A DNA stretch of 64,000 bases. Origin: Microbulbifer aggregans (GTDB taxonomy: Bacteria > Pseudomonadota > Gammaproteobacteria > Pseudomonadales > Cellvibrionaceae). Where the stretch lies: assembly GCF_020524005.1 (NCBI RefSeq), contig NZ_JAIVKK010000001.1:310001-374000 (forward strand), written 5' to 3'. The number at the start of each line of letters is the position of its first letter. Position 1 is the stretch's first letter. The position numbers and the translations under genes are program-made. The notes under the pieces are model-generated. The model was given only the letters and a program-made list of their open reading frames with translations. It was not told the origin of the DNA and did no database searches. Shown here in pieces: positions 38,732-46,434 of this stretch.

Positions 38732-39967
38732 TTACTCCCGGGTGAGTGCATCGTGGTTCGGTGTGTCAGGCGGCACAAGCGCCGCCGCGTCCCGCGCAAT
38801 AACCCATTCCTCGTTGGTGGGGATCACCAGTGTCATCGGACTGTGATCGGCACTGATCGGGCCTTCCTCGCCAAACCGTGCCTGCAGGTTTCTTTCCACG
38901 GCCAGGCGATAACCGAGGCCGCCCAGGTAGTCGATCACTTTTTGCCGGATCACACTCGAGTTTTCACCAATGCCTCCGGTAAATACGAGGGCATCTACGT
39001 CGCCAAGAGGGACGTAATAGCTGGCAATATATTTCGCGAGGCGGTAGCAGAAAATTTCCAGTGCCAGCAAGGCGCCGGTGTGCCCTTTTTCAGCGGCTTC
39101 TTCCAGTTCCCGGCAGTCGTTACTCAGTTCAGAGATGCCCAGCAGGCCGCTTTCTTTATTGAGTAGACTGTTGATCTGCTGAATGGGGAAAGCCAGGTGG
39201 TTGCCCAGGTGCATCAGCAAGCCGGGGTCAACATCGCCACTGCGGGTTCCCATGACCAGTCCCTCCAGTGGTGTCAGTCCCATACTGGTGTCCACGCTCT
39301 GGCCGTTCTTTACCGCGGTGATCGACGCACCATTGCCCAGGTGCGCGGAAATCAGGTTGATCTCGTTCAGTGGCAGGTTGAGAATTTCTGCCGCACGCTC
39401 AGTGACAAAGCGGTGGCTGGTGCCATGCATGCCATAGCGTCGGAGCCCGTGATCGCGATACAGGCTGTAGGGCAGGGCGTAGATATATGCGTGCCGGGGC
39501 ATGCTTTGGTGAAAGGCTGTATCAAATACCGCGATCTGTGGGAGTTCGGGAAACGCCTTCGCAGCTGCCTCAATCCCCAGCAGGTGCGCGGGGTTGTGCA
39601 GTGGCGCCAGCGCCGAACATTCATTGATGGCATTGATAACGGCCTGGTCGATCAGGACTGAGTGGGAAAATTTTTCACCGCCGTGTACTACCCGGTGGCC
39701 GATGGCGGTCAGGTCTGTCTTGAGCGCCGGCTGCTGACTAAGAATCTGCTCGACCAGAAAGTGAATGACGGCTGTGTGACCAGAGCGCTGTTCCAGCGGT
39801 TGCTGGTTCTTGCGGCCTTCACATTTCCAGCTGATACGCGGGGTGCTTTCTCCAAGGGATTCGCCGATACCACTCAATAGCGCACGGCCATCGCGCGGGT
39901 CGACAATGGCGAACTTAAGCGAGGAGCTGCCACAGTTCAGTACCAGGACATGGCTGGGTTTCTGCAT
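38732..39967 (-). CDS. ackA: Acetate kinase
   Basis: Transfers phosphate between acetyl phosphate and ADP/ATP (411 residues). ASKHA-fold signatures are present: VLVLNCGSSSLKFAIVD at the start, FDTAFHQSMP, GTSHRFVTERAAEIL, SAHLGNGASITAVKNG, TRSGDVDPGLL and VFTGGIGENSSVIR. I chose the ATG at 39967 as nearest the family N-terminus; an ATG at 39994 adds nine residues and neither has a good ribosome site. It is the first gene of ackA-pta, running away from aceA's 3' end. Confidence 0.96.
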   Translation of the reverse strand: MQKPSHVLVLNCGSSSLKFAIVDPRDGRALLSGIGESLGESTPRISWKCEGRKNQQPLEQRSGHTAVIHFLVEQILSQQPALKTDLTAIGHRVVHGGEKFSHSVLIDQAVINAINECSALAPLHNPAHLLGIEAAAKAFPELPQIAVFDTAFHQSMPRHAYIYALPYSLYRDHGLRRYGMHGTSHRFVTERAAEILNLPLNEINLISAHLGNGASITAVKNGQSVDTSMGLTPLEGLVMGTRSGDVDPGLLMHLGNHLAFPIQQINSLLNKESGLLGISELSNDCRELEEAAEKGHTGALLALEIFCYRLAKYIASYYVPLGDVDALVFTGGIGENSSVIRQKVIDYLGGLGYRLAVERNLQARFGEEGPISADHSPMTLVIPTNEEWVIARDAAALVPPDTPNHDALTRE

Positions 39968-40046
39968 ATCGCACGCCGGCTGAGATTCAGGCATGCCATA
40001 AGAGTAGTCTAAAACTACGACAATACAGGGGGAAAAAAATGGCCAC

Positions 40047-40069
40047 AAAAAAGGGCCGCAATGCGGCCC
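40047..40069 (-). terminator. Terminator after aceA
   Basis: On the minus strand a perfect 7-bp GC stem (40063-40069 with 40053-40059), ATT loop, and T6 follow the aceA stop. Confidence 0.88.
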
Positions 40070-40113
40070 GTCAAATGAGTGAAGCGATACTCAGGGATTT
40101 TTTTGCAGTTCGC

Positions 40114-41712
40114 TTAGCCGAACTGGTTCATGGTGTTGTCTTTACCAGCAGCTTTCAGCGCGGCTTCACCGGCGAAGTACTCTTTGTGGTCATCGCCCAT
40201 GTCAGAGCCGGCCATGTTCTGGTGTTTCACACAGGCGATACCCTGGCGGATTTCCTTACGCTGTACGCCTTCCACGTAGCCCAGCATGCCTTTTTCACCG
40301 AAGTACTCTTTCGCCAGGTTGTCGGTAGACAGCGCCGCGGTGTGGTAAGTCGGCAGGGTGATCAGGTGGTGGAAGATGCCGGCTTCGCGGGCTGCATCGG
40401 CCTGGAAGGTACGGATTTTGTCGTCAGCCACCGCAGACAGTTCGGTGCTGTCGTATTCTGCGCTCATCAGGTTATCGCGATCGTAGGCGGAAACGTCTTT
40501 GCCTTCTTCTTTCCACGCGTCGAACACTTGCTGACGGAAGTTCAGGGTCCAGTTGAAGGACGGGCTGTTGTTGTACACCAGCTTGGCGTTCGGTACCTGC
40601 TTGCGGATCTCGTCCATCATGCCGGCGATCTGGCCGATATGAGGCTTCTCGGTTTCGATCCAGATCAGGTCGGCGCCGTTTTGCAGGGAAGTTACGCTGT
40701 CCAGTACGCAGCGTGCTTCACCGGTACCTTTGCGGAACTGGAACAGGTTGGAAGCCAGGCGCTTTGGACGCAGCAGTTTGCCTTCGCGGTTGATGATCAC
40801 GTCGCCGTTGGCCAGGTCGCCCGCAGCCACTTCTTCGCAATCCAGGAAAGCATTGTACTGGTCGCCCAGGTCGCCCGGTGCATTGGTTACTGCGATCTGC
40901 TTGGTGAGGCCTGCACCCAGGGAGTCGGTACGTGCCACGATCACACCGTTGTCGACGCCCAGTTCCAGGAACGCGTAACGTACTGCGCGGATCTTGGCCA
41001 GGAAGTCTTCGTGGGGAACGGTTACTTTACCGTCCTGGTGACCGCACTGTTTCTCGTCGGAAACCTGGTTTTCAATCTGGATACAGCAGGCGCCGGCTTC
41101 AATCATTTTCTTGGCCAGCAGGTAAGTGGCTTCCGCGTTACCGAAACCGGCATCGATGTCGGCAATGATCGGTACAACATGGGTAACGTGATTGTCGATC
41201 TGGTCGATGACCGCTTTGGCGGCGGCTTCGTCACCGGCTTCGCGTGCCGCGTCCAGTGCGCGGAACAGGCCGCCCAGCTCGCGGGCATCGGCCTGGCGCA
41301 GGAAGGTGTACAGCTCTTCGATCAGGCCGGCAACCGCGGTCTTCTCATGCATGGACTGGTCGGGCAGGGGACCGAATTCGCTGCGCAGTGCGGCAACCAT
41401 CCATCCGGACAGGTACAGGTAGCGGCGATCGGTCTTGCCTTCGAAATGTTTCTTGATGGAAATCATTTTCTGCTGGCCGATAAAGCCGTGCCAGCAACCC
41501 AGAGACTGGGTGTACTTGCTGGTGTCGCCGTCGTAGGCCTCCATATCTTTACGCATGATATCAGCGGTGTATTTCGCGATATCGAGGCCGTTCTGGAACT
41601 TGTTCTGCAGACGCATGCGGGCCACGGACTCCGGGTTGATGGCATCCCAGGAAGAGCCGTTGGCGTTACGGAGCTTGGCTGCTTTTTCGATTTCTTGTGC
41701 GTAAGTAGACAT
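40114..41712 (-). CDS. aceA: Isocitrate lyase, large form
   Basis: Cleaves isocitrate into glyoxylate and succinate, the first step of the glyoxylate shunt. At 532 residues it belongs to the large AceA group known from Pseudomonas, unlike the 434-residue E. coli enzyme. The active-site loop is EKQCGHQDGKV with Cys223 (KQCGH where KKCGH/KRCGH is most common), with PIIADIDAGFGNA and LIWIETEKPH also matching the family. A GAGGA site precedes the ATG. It diverges from a LysR gene and shares upstream sequence blocks with glcB. Confidence 0.97.
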   Translation of the reverse strand: MSTYAQEIEKAAKLRNANGSSWDAINPESVARMRLQNKFQNGLDIAKYTADIMRKDMEAYDGDTSKYTQSLGCWHGFIGQQKMISIKKHFEGKTDRRYLYLSGWMVAALRSEFGPLPDQSMHEKTAVAGLIEELYTFLRQADARELGGLFRALDAAREAGDEAAAKAVIDQIDNHVTHVVPIIADIDAGFGNAEATYLLAKKMIEAGACCIQIENQVSDEKQCGHQDGKVTVPHEDFLAKIRAVRYAFLELGVDNGVIVARTDSLGAGLTKQIAVTNAPGDLGDQYNAFLDCEEVAAGDLANGDVIINREGKLLRPKRLASNLFQFRKGTGEARCVLDSVTSLQNGADLIWIETEKPHIGQIAGMMDEIRKQVPNAKLVYNNSPSFNWTLNFRQQVFDAWKEEGKDVSAYDRDNLMSAEYDSTELSAVADDKIRTFQADAAREAGIFHHLITLPTYHTAALSTDNLAKEYFGEKGMLGYVEGVQRKEIRQGIACVKHQNMAGSDMGDDHKEYFAGEAALKAAGKDNTMNQFG

Positions 41713-41780
41713 AGCCGTTTTTCCTCAAAAAGGTGACTGCAAGTAGGTTGTTCGTATCCTAGGAGTGCTGGCATAATTTG

Positions 41781-41820
41781 GCTAATTTATTGTCATTATT
41801 TCCGCTATCCAAATAGTGAA
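41781..41820. promoter_or_regulatory. Candidate regulator site between aceA and the LysR gene
   Basis: Contains, on the plus strand, GCTAATTTAT (41781-41790), CCGCTATC (41802-41809) and AAATAGTGAA (41811-41820). Read toward aceA, the first two become GATAGCGG followed by ATAAATTAGC; the same blocks recur upstream of glcB. Candidate binding site for the adjacent LysR protein. Confidence 0.55.
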
Positions 41821-41885
41821 TAAATGGCGTCAGCCCTTGGAAACCCTAGATAACACCTGCCGCGAAAGCAGGGTGAGAGCCGTCA

Positions 41886-42821
41886 ATGAATTTGGAAAGA
41901 GCCGATCTCAACCTCCTCGTATACCTGGATGTCTTGCTGCGGGAACGCAACGTTACCCGTGCGGCGAACCAGCTGGGGCTTTCCCAGCCCGCAATGAGTA
42001 ACGGGTTGAAACGCCTCCGGGAACTGTTTTCAGACCCGCTACTGGTGCGTACCCGGGAGGGCATGATGCCCACGGAGCGCGCCATTGAGCTTCAGCCCAT
42101 GGTGCGCGAGGCCCTCGCGGCGATTGATCAGGTGATTCAGCCCAACCGCGAATTCGAGCCGGCCGAAGCGCGCCGTACCTTCCGTATCATGGCCAGTGAC
42201 TACGCAGAATCCACACTGATTCCACCGCTGTTGAAACAGTTACGCGTATCCGCACCAGGCATCAGTTTAGACATCATGACGCCCAGTGATGTGAGTTTTG
42301 TGGACGTGGAGCAGGGCAAGGTGGACATGGTGATCAACCGCTTTGACAGCATGCCCCAGAGCTTCCATCAGGCAACGATATGGAGCGACGCCTTTTCCTG
42401 CGTTCTGCGCGCCGATAACCCCATCCTGGACGACTACAATCTCGACAGCTACCTGCAGGCGCAGCATATCTGGGTGAGCAAAACCGGTATGGGCGTGGGT
42501 GTGGGGGTTAACCCGGAGGACGTGCAGAGACTTGGCTGGGTGGATGAGGCGATCGCACGATTGGGGAAGAAGCGCGATATCTCGGTATTCACCCGCCACT
42601 ATCAGGTGGCCATGCTGCTCGCGGAGCAAAGTGACCTCATTGTGACGGTACCCGCACGCATGGCCCAGCTCGCAAATGCCAACCCCCGGGTAGTACTGCG
42701 TGACCCGCCGCTTAATATTCCGCCGCTGGAGCTGAAAATGGCCTGGAGCCCACTGCTGCAGCAGAGTGCACCACACCGCTGGATGCGTCGATTGATCCTG
42801 GATGTGGGGCGCCAGCTATAA
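41886..42821 (+). CDS. LysR-type regulator, probable glyoxylate-shunt regulator
   Basis: A 311-residue LTTR of the NodD/PcaQ-like subgroup. The winged HTH is in RNVTRAANQLGLSQPAMSNGLKRLRELF (about residues 21-48, shown by the SQPAMSN recognition segment), with a PBP2-type effector domain after about residue 90 (TFRIMASDYAESTLIPPLL). It lies between divergent aceA and downstream glcB, both of which have shared sequence blocks upstream, so control of the shunt and of itself is a reasonable inference. The effector is unknown. Confidence 0.88.
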   Translation: MNLERADLNLLVYLDVLLRERNVTRAANQLGLSQPAMSNGLKRLRELFSDPLLVRTREGMMPTERAIELQPMVREALAAIDQVIQPNREFEPAEARRTFRIMASDYAESTLIPPLLKQLRVSAPGISLDIMTPSDVSFVDVEQGKVDMVINRFDSMPQSFHQATIWSDAFSCVLRADNPILDDYNLDSYLQAQHIWVSKTGMGVGVGVNPEDVQRLGWVDEAIARLGKKRDISVFTRHYQVAMLLAEQSDLIVTVPARMAQLANANPRVVLRDPPLNIPPLELKMAWSPLLQQSAPHRWMRRLILDVGRQL

Positions 42822-42857
42822 CTATGGGCTGTGCGGACGGATAAATATTCAGTTTAA

Positions 42858-42887
42858 AAATAGTGAAGATAGCGGCTATAAATTAGC
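42858..42887 (+). promoter_or_regulatory. Candidate regulator site upstream of glcB
   Basis: AAATAGTGAA (42858-42867), GATAGCGG (42868-42875) and ATAAATTAGC (42878-42887) repeat the blocks seen next to aceA. A -10-like TAGAAT (42908-42913) starts 21 bp further on, so the blocks abut the -35 position as expected for an activator site. Confidence 0.55.
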
Positions 42888-42946
42888 GATATGGCGGTTT
42901 GCTTGATTAGAATGCCGCAAAAACCACAAATACCGAGAGGTCAGAC

Positions 42947-45124
42947 ATGACGGAACGAGTCCGCATTGGCGGTTTACAGATTGCCGAAGAACTGCACAAA
43001 CTGATCAGCGAGGATGTGATCCCCGGTACCGGTGTGAATGCCGACGTGTTCTGGGCTGAGCTGGAAAAGATCGTCAATGACCTGGCCCCGGTTAACCGCG
43101 CTTTACTGCAAAAGCGCGATGAAATTCAGGCAAAGCTGGATCAGTGGTATCTGGATAACTCTGACGGATTCCGCGACCTGGACGGCTACAAGGCATTCCT
43201 GTCAGAAATCGGCTACCTCGTTGATGAGCCGGCGGACTTTAGCGCAAGCACAGAGAATGTGGATGCGGAAATTGCCACCATGGCGGGGCCGCAGCTTGTA
43301 GTTCCTGTTATGAATGCCCGTTATGCGCTCAATGCCGCCAATGCGCGCTGGGGAAGCCTGTACGATGCCTTGTACGGCACCGACGTCATCAGTGAATCTG
43401 AAGGTGCCGAGAAAGCCGGCGCCTATAATCCGGTGCGCGGCGCGAAGGTAATCGCCTACGCTCGCGACTTCCTCGACCAGGCGGCGCCATTGAACGGTGT
43501 CAGCCACTCGGAAGTGTCTGCCTACCGCGTTAACGGTTCCTTGCTGGAAGTGGAACTGCGCAACGGCAAGGTCGCAACGCTGAATGACAGCCGTCAGTTC
43601 GTCGGATACCGCGGCGCGGTAGACGCACCGGACGCGATCTTACTGACCCATCACGGCCTGCATTTTGAAATTCAGATCGACCGCGAAAGCCCCATCGGTA
43701 AAACCGACCCTGCCGGTGTCAAGGATGTCCTGGTGGAGTCGGCATTGACCACGATCATGGATTGCGAGGACTCCGTCGCCGCGGTAGACGCCGGAGATAA
43801 GGCGCTCGTGTATCGCAACTGGCTCGGGTTGATGAAGGGGGATCTGCAGGAAACCATCGAAAAAGGCGGCAAGAAAATTGTTCGCACCCTGAATGCCGAC
43901 CGAGAGTACACCGGTGTGGAAGGCGGCAAGGTAACCCTGCCCGGGCGCAGCCTGATGTTTGTCCGTAATGTCGGTCACCTGATGACCAACGATGCGATCA
44001 TCGACAGCGACGGCAATGAAATTCCCGAAGGCATTCTCGACGGCATGGTGACCAGCCTGATTGCCATGCACGATCTGAACGGCAGCAGTTCTGTAAAAAA
44101 TTCCCGCTCCGGCAGCGTCTATATCGTAAAACCCAAAATGCATGGCCCGGAAGAAGTGGCCTTTGCCAACACCCTGTTCAACCGTATCGAAGATGCGCTG
44201 GGGCTGGCGCGCAATACTGTAAAAATGGGGATTATGGACGAAGAGCGCCGCACTACGGTCAATCTCAAGGCGTGTATTGCGGCTGCGCGTGAACGCGTGG
44301 TGTTCATCAATACCGGTTTCCTCGATCGCACCGGCGATGAAATTCACACCTCCATGCTGGCAGGACCAATGATCCGCAAAGGCGACATGAAACAGTCCAA
44401 GTGGATTGCAGCCTATGAAGACTGGAATGTGGATACAGGTCTGGCGACCGGTCTCAAGGGTAAAGCGCAGATCGGTAAGGGCATGTGGCCTATTCCCGAC
44501 CAGATGGCCGCCATGATGGAAGCCAAAATTGGTCATCCCAAGGCGGGTGCGAATACCGCCTGGGTTCCGTCGCCTACTGCGGCAACCCTGCATGCACTGC
44601 ATTACCATAAGGTGGATGTTGCGGAAATCCAGGCCGAACTGGCCAAGCGCACCCCGGCGAGCCTGGATGACATCCTCACGGTACCGGTAGCGGATAGCCC
44701 GAATTGGAGCGCGGAAGAAATCCAGCGGGAGCTCGACAACAACGCGCAGGGCATCCTGGGCTATGTGGTGCGCTGGGTAGACCAGGGCGTGGGCTGTTCC
44801 AAAGTGCCGGATATCAATGATGTGGGCTTGATGGAAGACCGCGCGACACTGCGCATTTCCTCGCAGCATATTGCCAACTGGCTGAAGCAGGGGGTTTGCA
44901 CCAGAGCCCAGGTCGAGGAAACCATGCGGCGCATGGCAGCAGTGGTGGATCGCCAGAATGCTGGTGATGCCAGTTATTCTGATATGGCGCCGGATTTTGA
45001 CAACAGCATCGCGTTCCAGGCCGCTTGTGAGCTGGTGTTTGAAGGTTGCGCCCAGCCGAATGGCTACACAGAGCCGGTACTGCACCGTCGCCGCCGTGAG
45101 TTCAAGGCGCGGCAGAAGGGCTGA
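42947..45124 (+). CDS. glcB: Malate synthase G
   Basis: Condenses glyoxylate and acetyl-CoA to malate, the second glyoxylate-shunt step (725 residues, the G isoform size; 723 in E. coli). Family segments include [27 protein letters not shown], seen in parts, [38 protein letters not shown] and [17 protein letters not shown], with the [22 protein letters not shown] region near the C-terminus. GAGAGG precedes the ATG. Isoform A (AceB) is absent here, so GlcB probably serves the shunt with AceA. Confidence 0.97.
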   Translation: MTERVRIGGLQIAEELHKLISEDVIPGTGVNADVFWAELEKIVNDLAPVNRALLQKRDEIQAKLDQWYLDNSDGFRDLDGYKAFLSEIGYLVDEPADFSASTENVDAEIATMAGPQLVVPVMNARYALNAANARWGSLYDALYGTDVISESEGAEKAGAYNPVRGAKVIAYARDFLDQAAPLNGVSHSEVSAYRVNGSLLEVELRNGKVATLNDSRQFVGYRGAVDAPDAILLTHHGLHFEIQIDRESPIGKTDPAGVKDVLVESALTTIMDCEDSVAAVDAGDKALVYRNWLGLMKGDLQETIEKGGKKIVRTLNADREYTGVEGGKVTLPGRSLMFVRNVGHLMTNDAIIDSDGNEIPEGILDGMVTSLIAMHDLNGSSSVKNSRSGSVYIVKPKMHGPEEVAFANTLFNRIEDALGLARNTVKMGIMDEERRTTVNLKACIAAARERVVFINTGFLDRTGDEIHTSMLAGPMIRKGDMKQSKWIAAYEDWNVDTGLATGLKGKAQIGKGMWPIPDQMAAMMEAKIGHPKAGANTAWVPSPTAATLHALHYHKVDVAEIQAELAKRTPASLDDILTVPVADSPNWSAEEIQRELDNNAQGILGYVVRWVDQGVGCSKVPDINDVGLMEDRATLRISSQHIANWLKQGVCTRAQVEETMRRMAAVVDRQNAGDASYSDMAPDFDNSIAFQAACELVFEGCAQPNGYTEPVLHRRRREFKARQKG

Positions 45125-45155
45125 TTGCCTGCTGCAATTAAACGCGTACCCCAAG

Positions 45156-45190
45156 ATAAAGCCTCGCCACTGTGCGGGGCTTTATGTTTC
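45156..45190 (+). terminator. Probable terminator after glcB
   Basis: A 10-bp stem with one T-G wobble (45158-45167 with 45174-45183) and a CACTGT loop; the following T-rich tail is interrupted, so it is weaker than the others. Confidence 0.6.
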
Positions 45191-45235
45191 TATAGCGCGT
45201 AAATCTGGCATGGATAATTGAAAAGGGAATTTCAA

Positions 45236-45554
45236 ATGATCAAAACAACTACGCCAACCATTGAAGGGCGTCAGATAGAGGAATATCTGGGAATTGTTGT
45301 CGGCGAAGCTATTCTTGGTGCGAATATATTCAAGGATCTTTTCGGTGCCATTAGCGATATAGTCGGCGGCCGGTCCGGTGCTTATGAGCGGGAAATGGGG
45401 CGTGCGCGGGAAATTGCCTTCAAAGAGGTCGAGCATCAGGCGCGCGATGGGTGCAAACGCCATTGTAGGTATTGATCTCGATTACGAAGTCGTAGGTGAG
45501 AAGGGCGGCATGATGATGGTCAGTGTCAGTGGTACCGCGGTGAAAATTCGATAA
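45236..45554 (+). pseudogene. YbjQ/UPF0145 family gene split by a frameshift
   Basis: The first frame (45236-45475) encodes [28 protein letters not shown] and [13 protein letters not shown], clearly the YbjQ (UPF0145, putative heavy-metal-binding) family, but shifts at about 45446 and stops early. A second frame from 45444 continues exactly where the family should: [17 protein letters not shown] to [12 protein letters not shown], ending at 45554. Restoring two bases in the GCGCGCG run at 45440-45446 would rejoin a normal gene of about 106 codons. It is either a real 2-bp slippage deletion or a sequencing error. AAGGGA precedes the ATG. The family's function is not established. Confidence 0.85.
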
Positions 45555-45571
45555 CGGAAGTAGTTTATCCT

Positions 45572-46423
45572 GTGATTTCGGTTGACCAGGGCGCAATGCC
45601 ATTCCTTCACTATGAAGATGAATCGGCGCCCAGCAAATGTGCAGTGCGCAAAGATACACAGGCGCTTGCTGTGGAGTGCGCAGTCGCGCTGAGTTTCAAC
45701 GGCCTGAATTACGCTGTAATGATGGCGACGCCGGAGAACCTTGAAGACTTTGCGGTTGGTTTCAGCCTGAGCGCCGGTATTGTTAGTGGGGCTGCGCAGA
45801 TTCTGGACGTGGAAGTGACCACCGGTGATGAAGACAGCATGCTGGTTGATATCACACTCAATCAACGCGCCCTGCATGAATTGAAACAGTCACGGCGGAA
45901 CCTTGCGGGTACCAGTGGCTGTGGGCTTTGTGGCATGGAGGCCCTGGAGCAGGCACTGGCGCCACTGGCCGTCGTATCCGGCCAGGACACTGCGGCACTG
46001 CCACCCGTATCACAGCTACAGGACCTGCGTGGCCGCTTTCAGCAGGCGCAACAGTATAGGAAGCGCCGGGGTGCCATGCACGCAGCGCTGTTTGTTGACG
46101 CGTGCGGCACCACAAAGCTTTGTCGGGAAGACATCGGCCGCCATAACGCACTGGATAAATTATTGGGAGCCTGCGTACGCAGTGGTTTCAATCTGGCCGA
46201 GGGTTTCGTGGCCCTGACCAGCCGTTGCAGTCTCGAGCTTGTACAGAAAGCTCTACGTCTCAAGGTGGGCACATTGATAAGCCTGTCTTCGCCTTCTGAC
46301 ATCAGTGTCCGCTGGGCGCAGAAATACCAGCTCAACCTGCTGCATCAACCGGCCCAAGGCCCTGCGCGTATTTACAGCCCGCTACCATTACTGAACCCAT
46401 CTGAACTCAACCCCTCCAGATAA
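45572..46423 (+). CDS. fdhD: Formate dehydrogenase accessory sulfurtransferase FdhD
   Basis: Transfers sulfur from IscS-type desulfurase to the bis-MGD cofactor of formate dehydrogenases and relatives (283 residues). The catalytic cysteine pair lies in GTSGCGLCGMEAL; the family segments FAVGFSLSAGIV, HAALFVDACG, CREDIGRHNALDKLLGA and SRCSLELVQKA follow. GTG start, GGAAG twelve bases upstream. It is followed after 11 nt by a YdeP-like molybdopterin enzyme, its likely client. Confidence 0.94.
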   Translation: MISVDQGAMPFLHYEDESAPSKCAVRKDTQALAVECAVALSFNGLNYAVMMATPENLEDFAVGFSLSAGIVSGAAQILDVEVTTGDEDSMLVDITLNQRALHELKQSRRNLAGTSGCGLCGMEALEQALAPLAVVSGQDTAALPPVSQLQDLRGRFQQAQQYRKRRGAMHAALFVDACGTTKLCREDIGRHNALDKLLGACVRSGFNLAEGFVALTSRCSLELVQKALRLKVGTLISLSSPSDISVRWAQKYQLNLLHQPAQGPARIYSPLPLLNPSELNPSR

Positions 46424-46434
46424 CGAGATTTACC

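Noticed and set aside
40039-41736. A 565-codon open frame on the plus strand over aceA
   Set aside because: It is the complement of the aceA coding sequence, shows no family resemblance, and aceA is unmistakable on the other strand.
43640-45154. A 504-codon antisense frame over glcB
   Set aside because: Shadow of a highly biased coding sequence; low-complexity, His/Gly-rich translation without domains.
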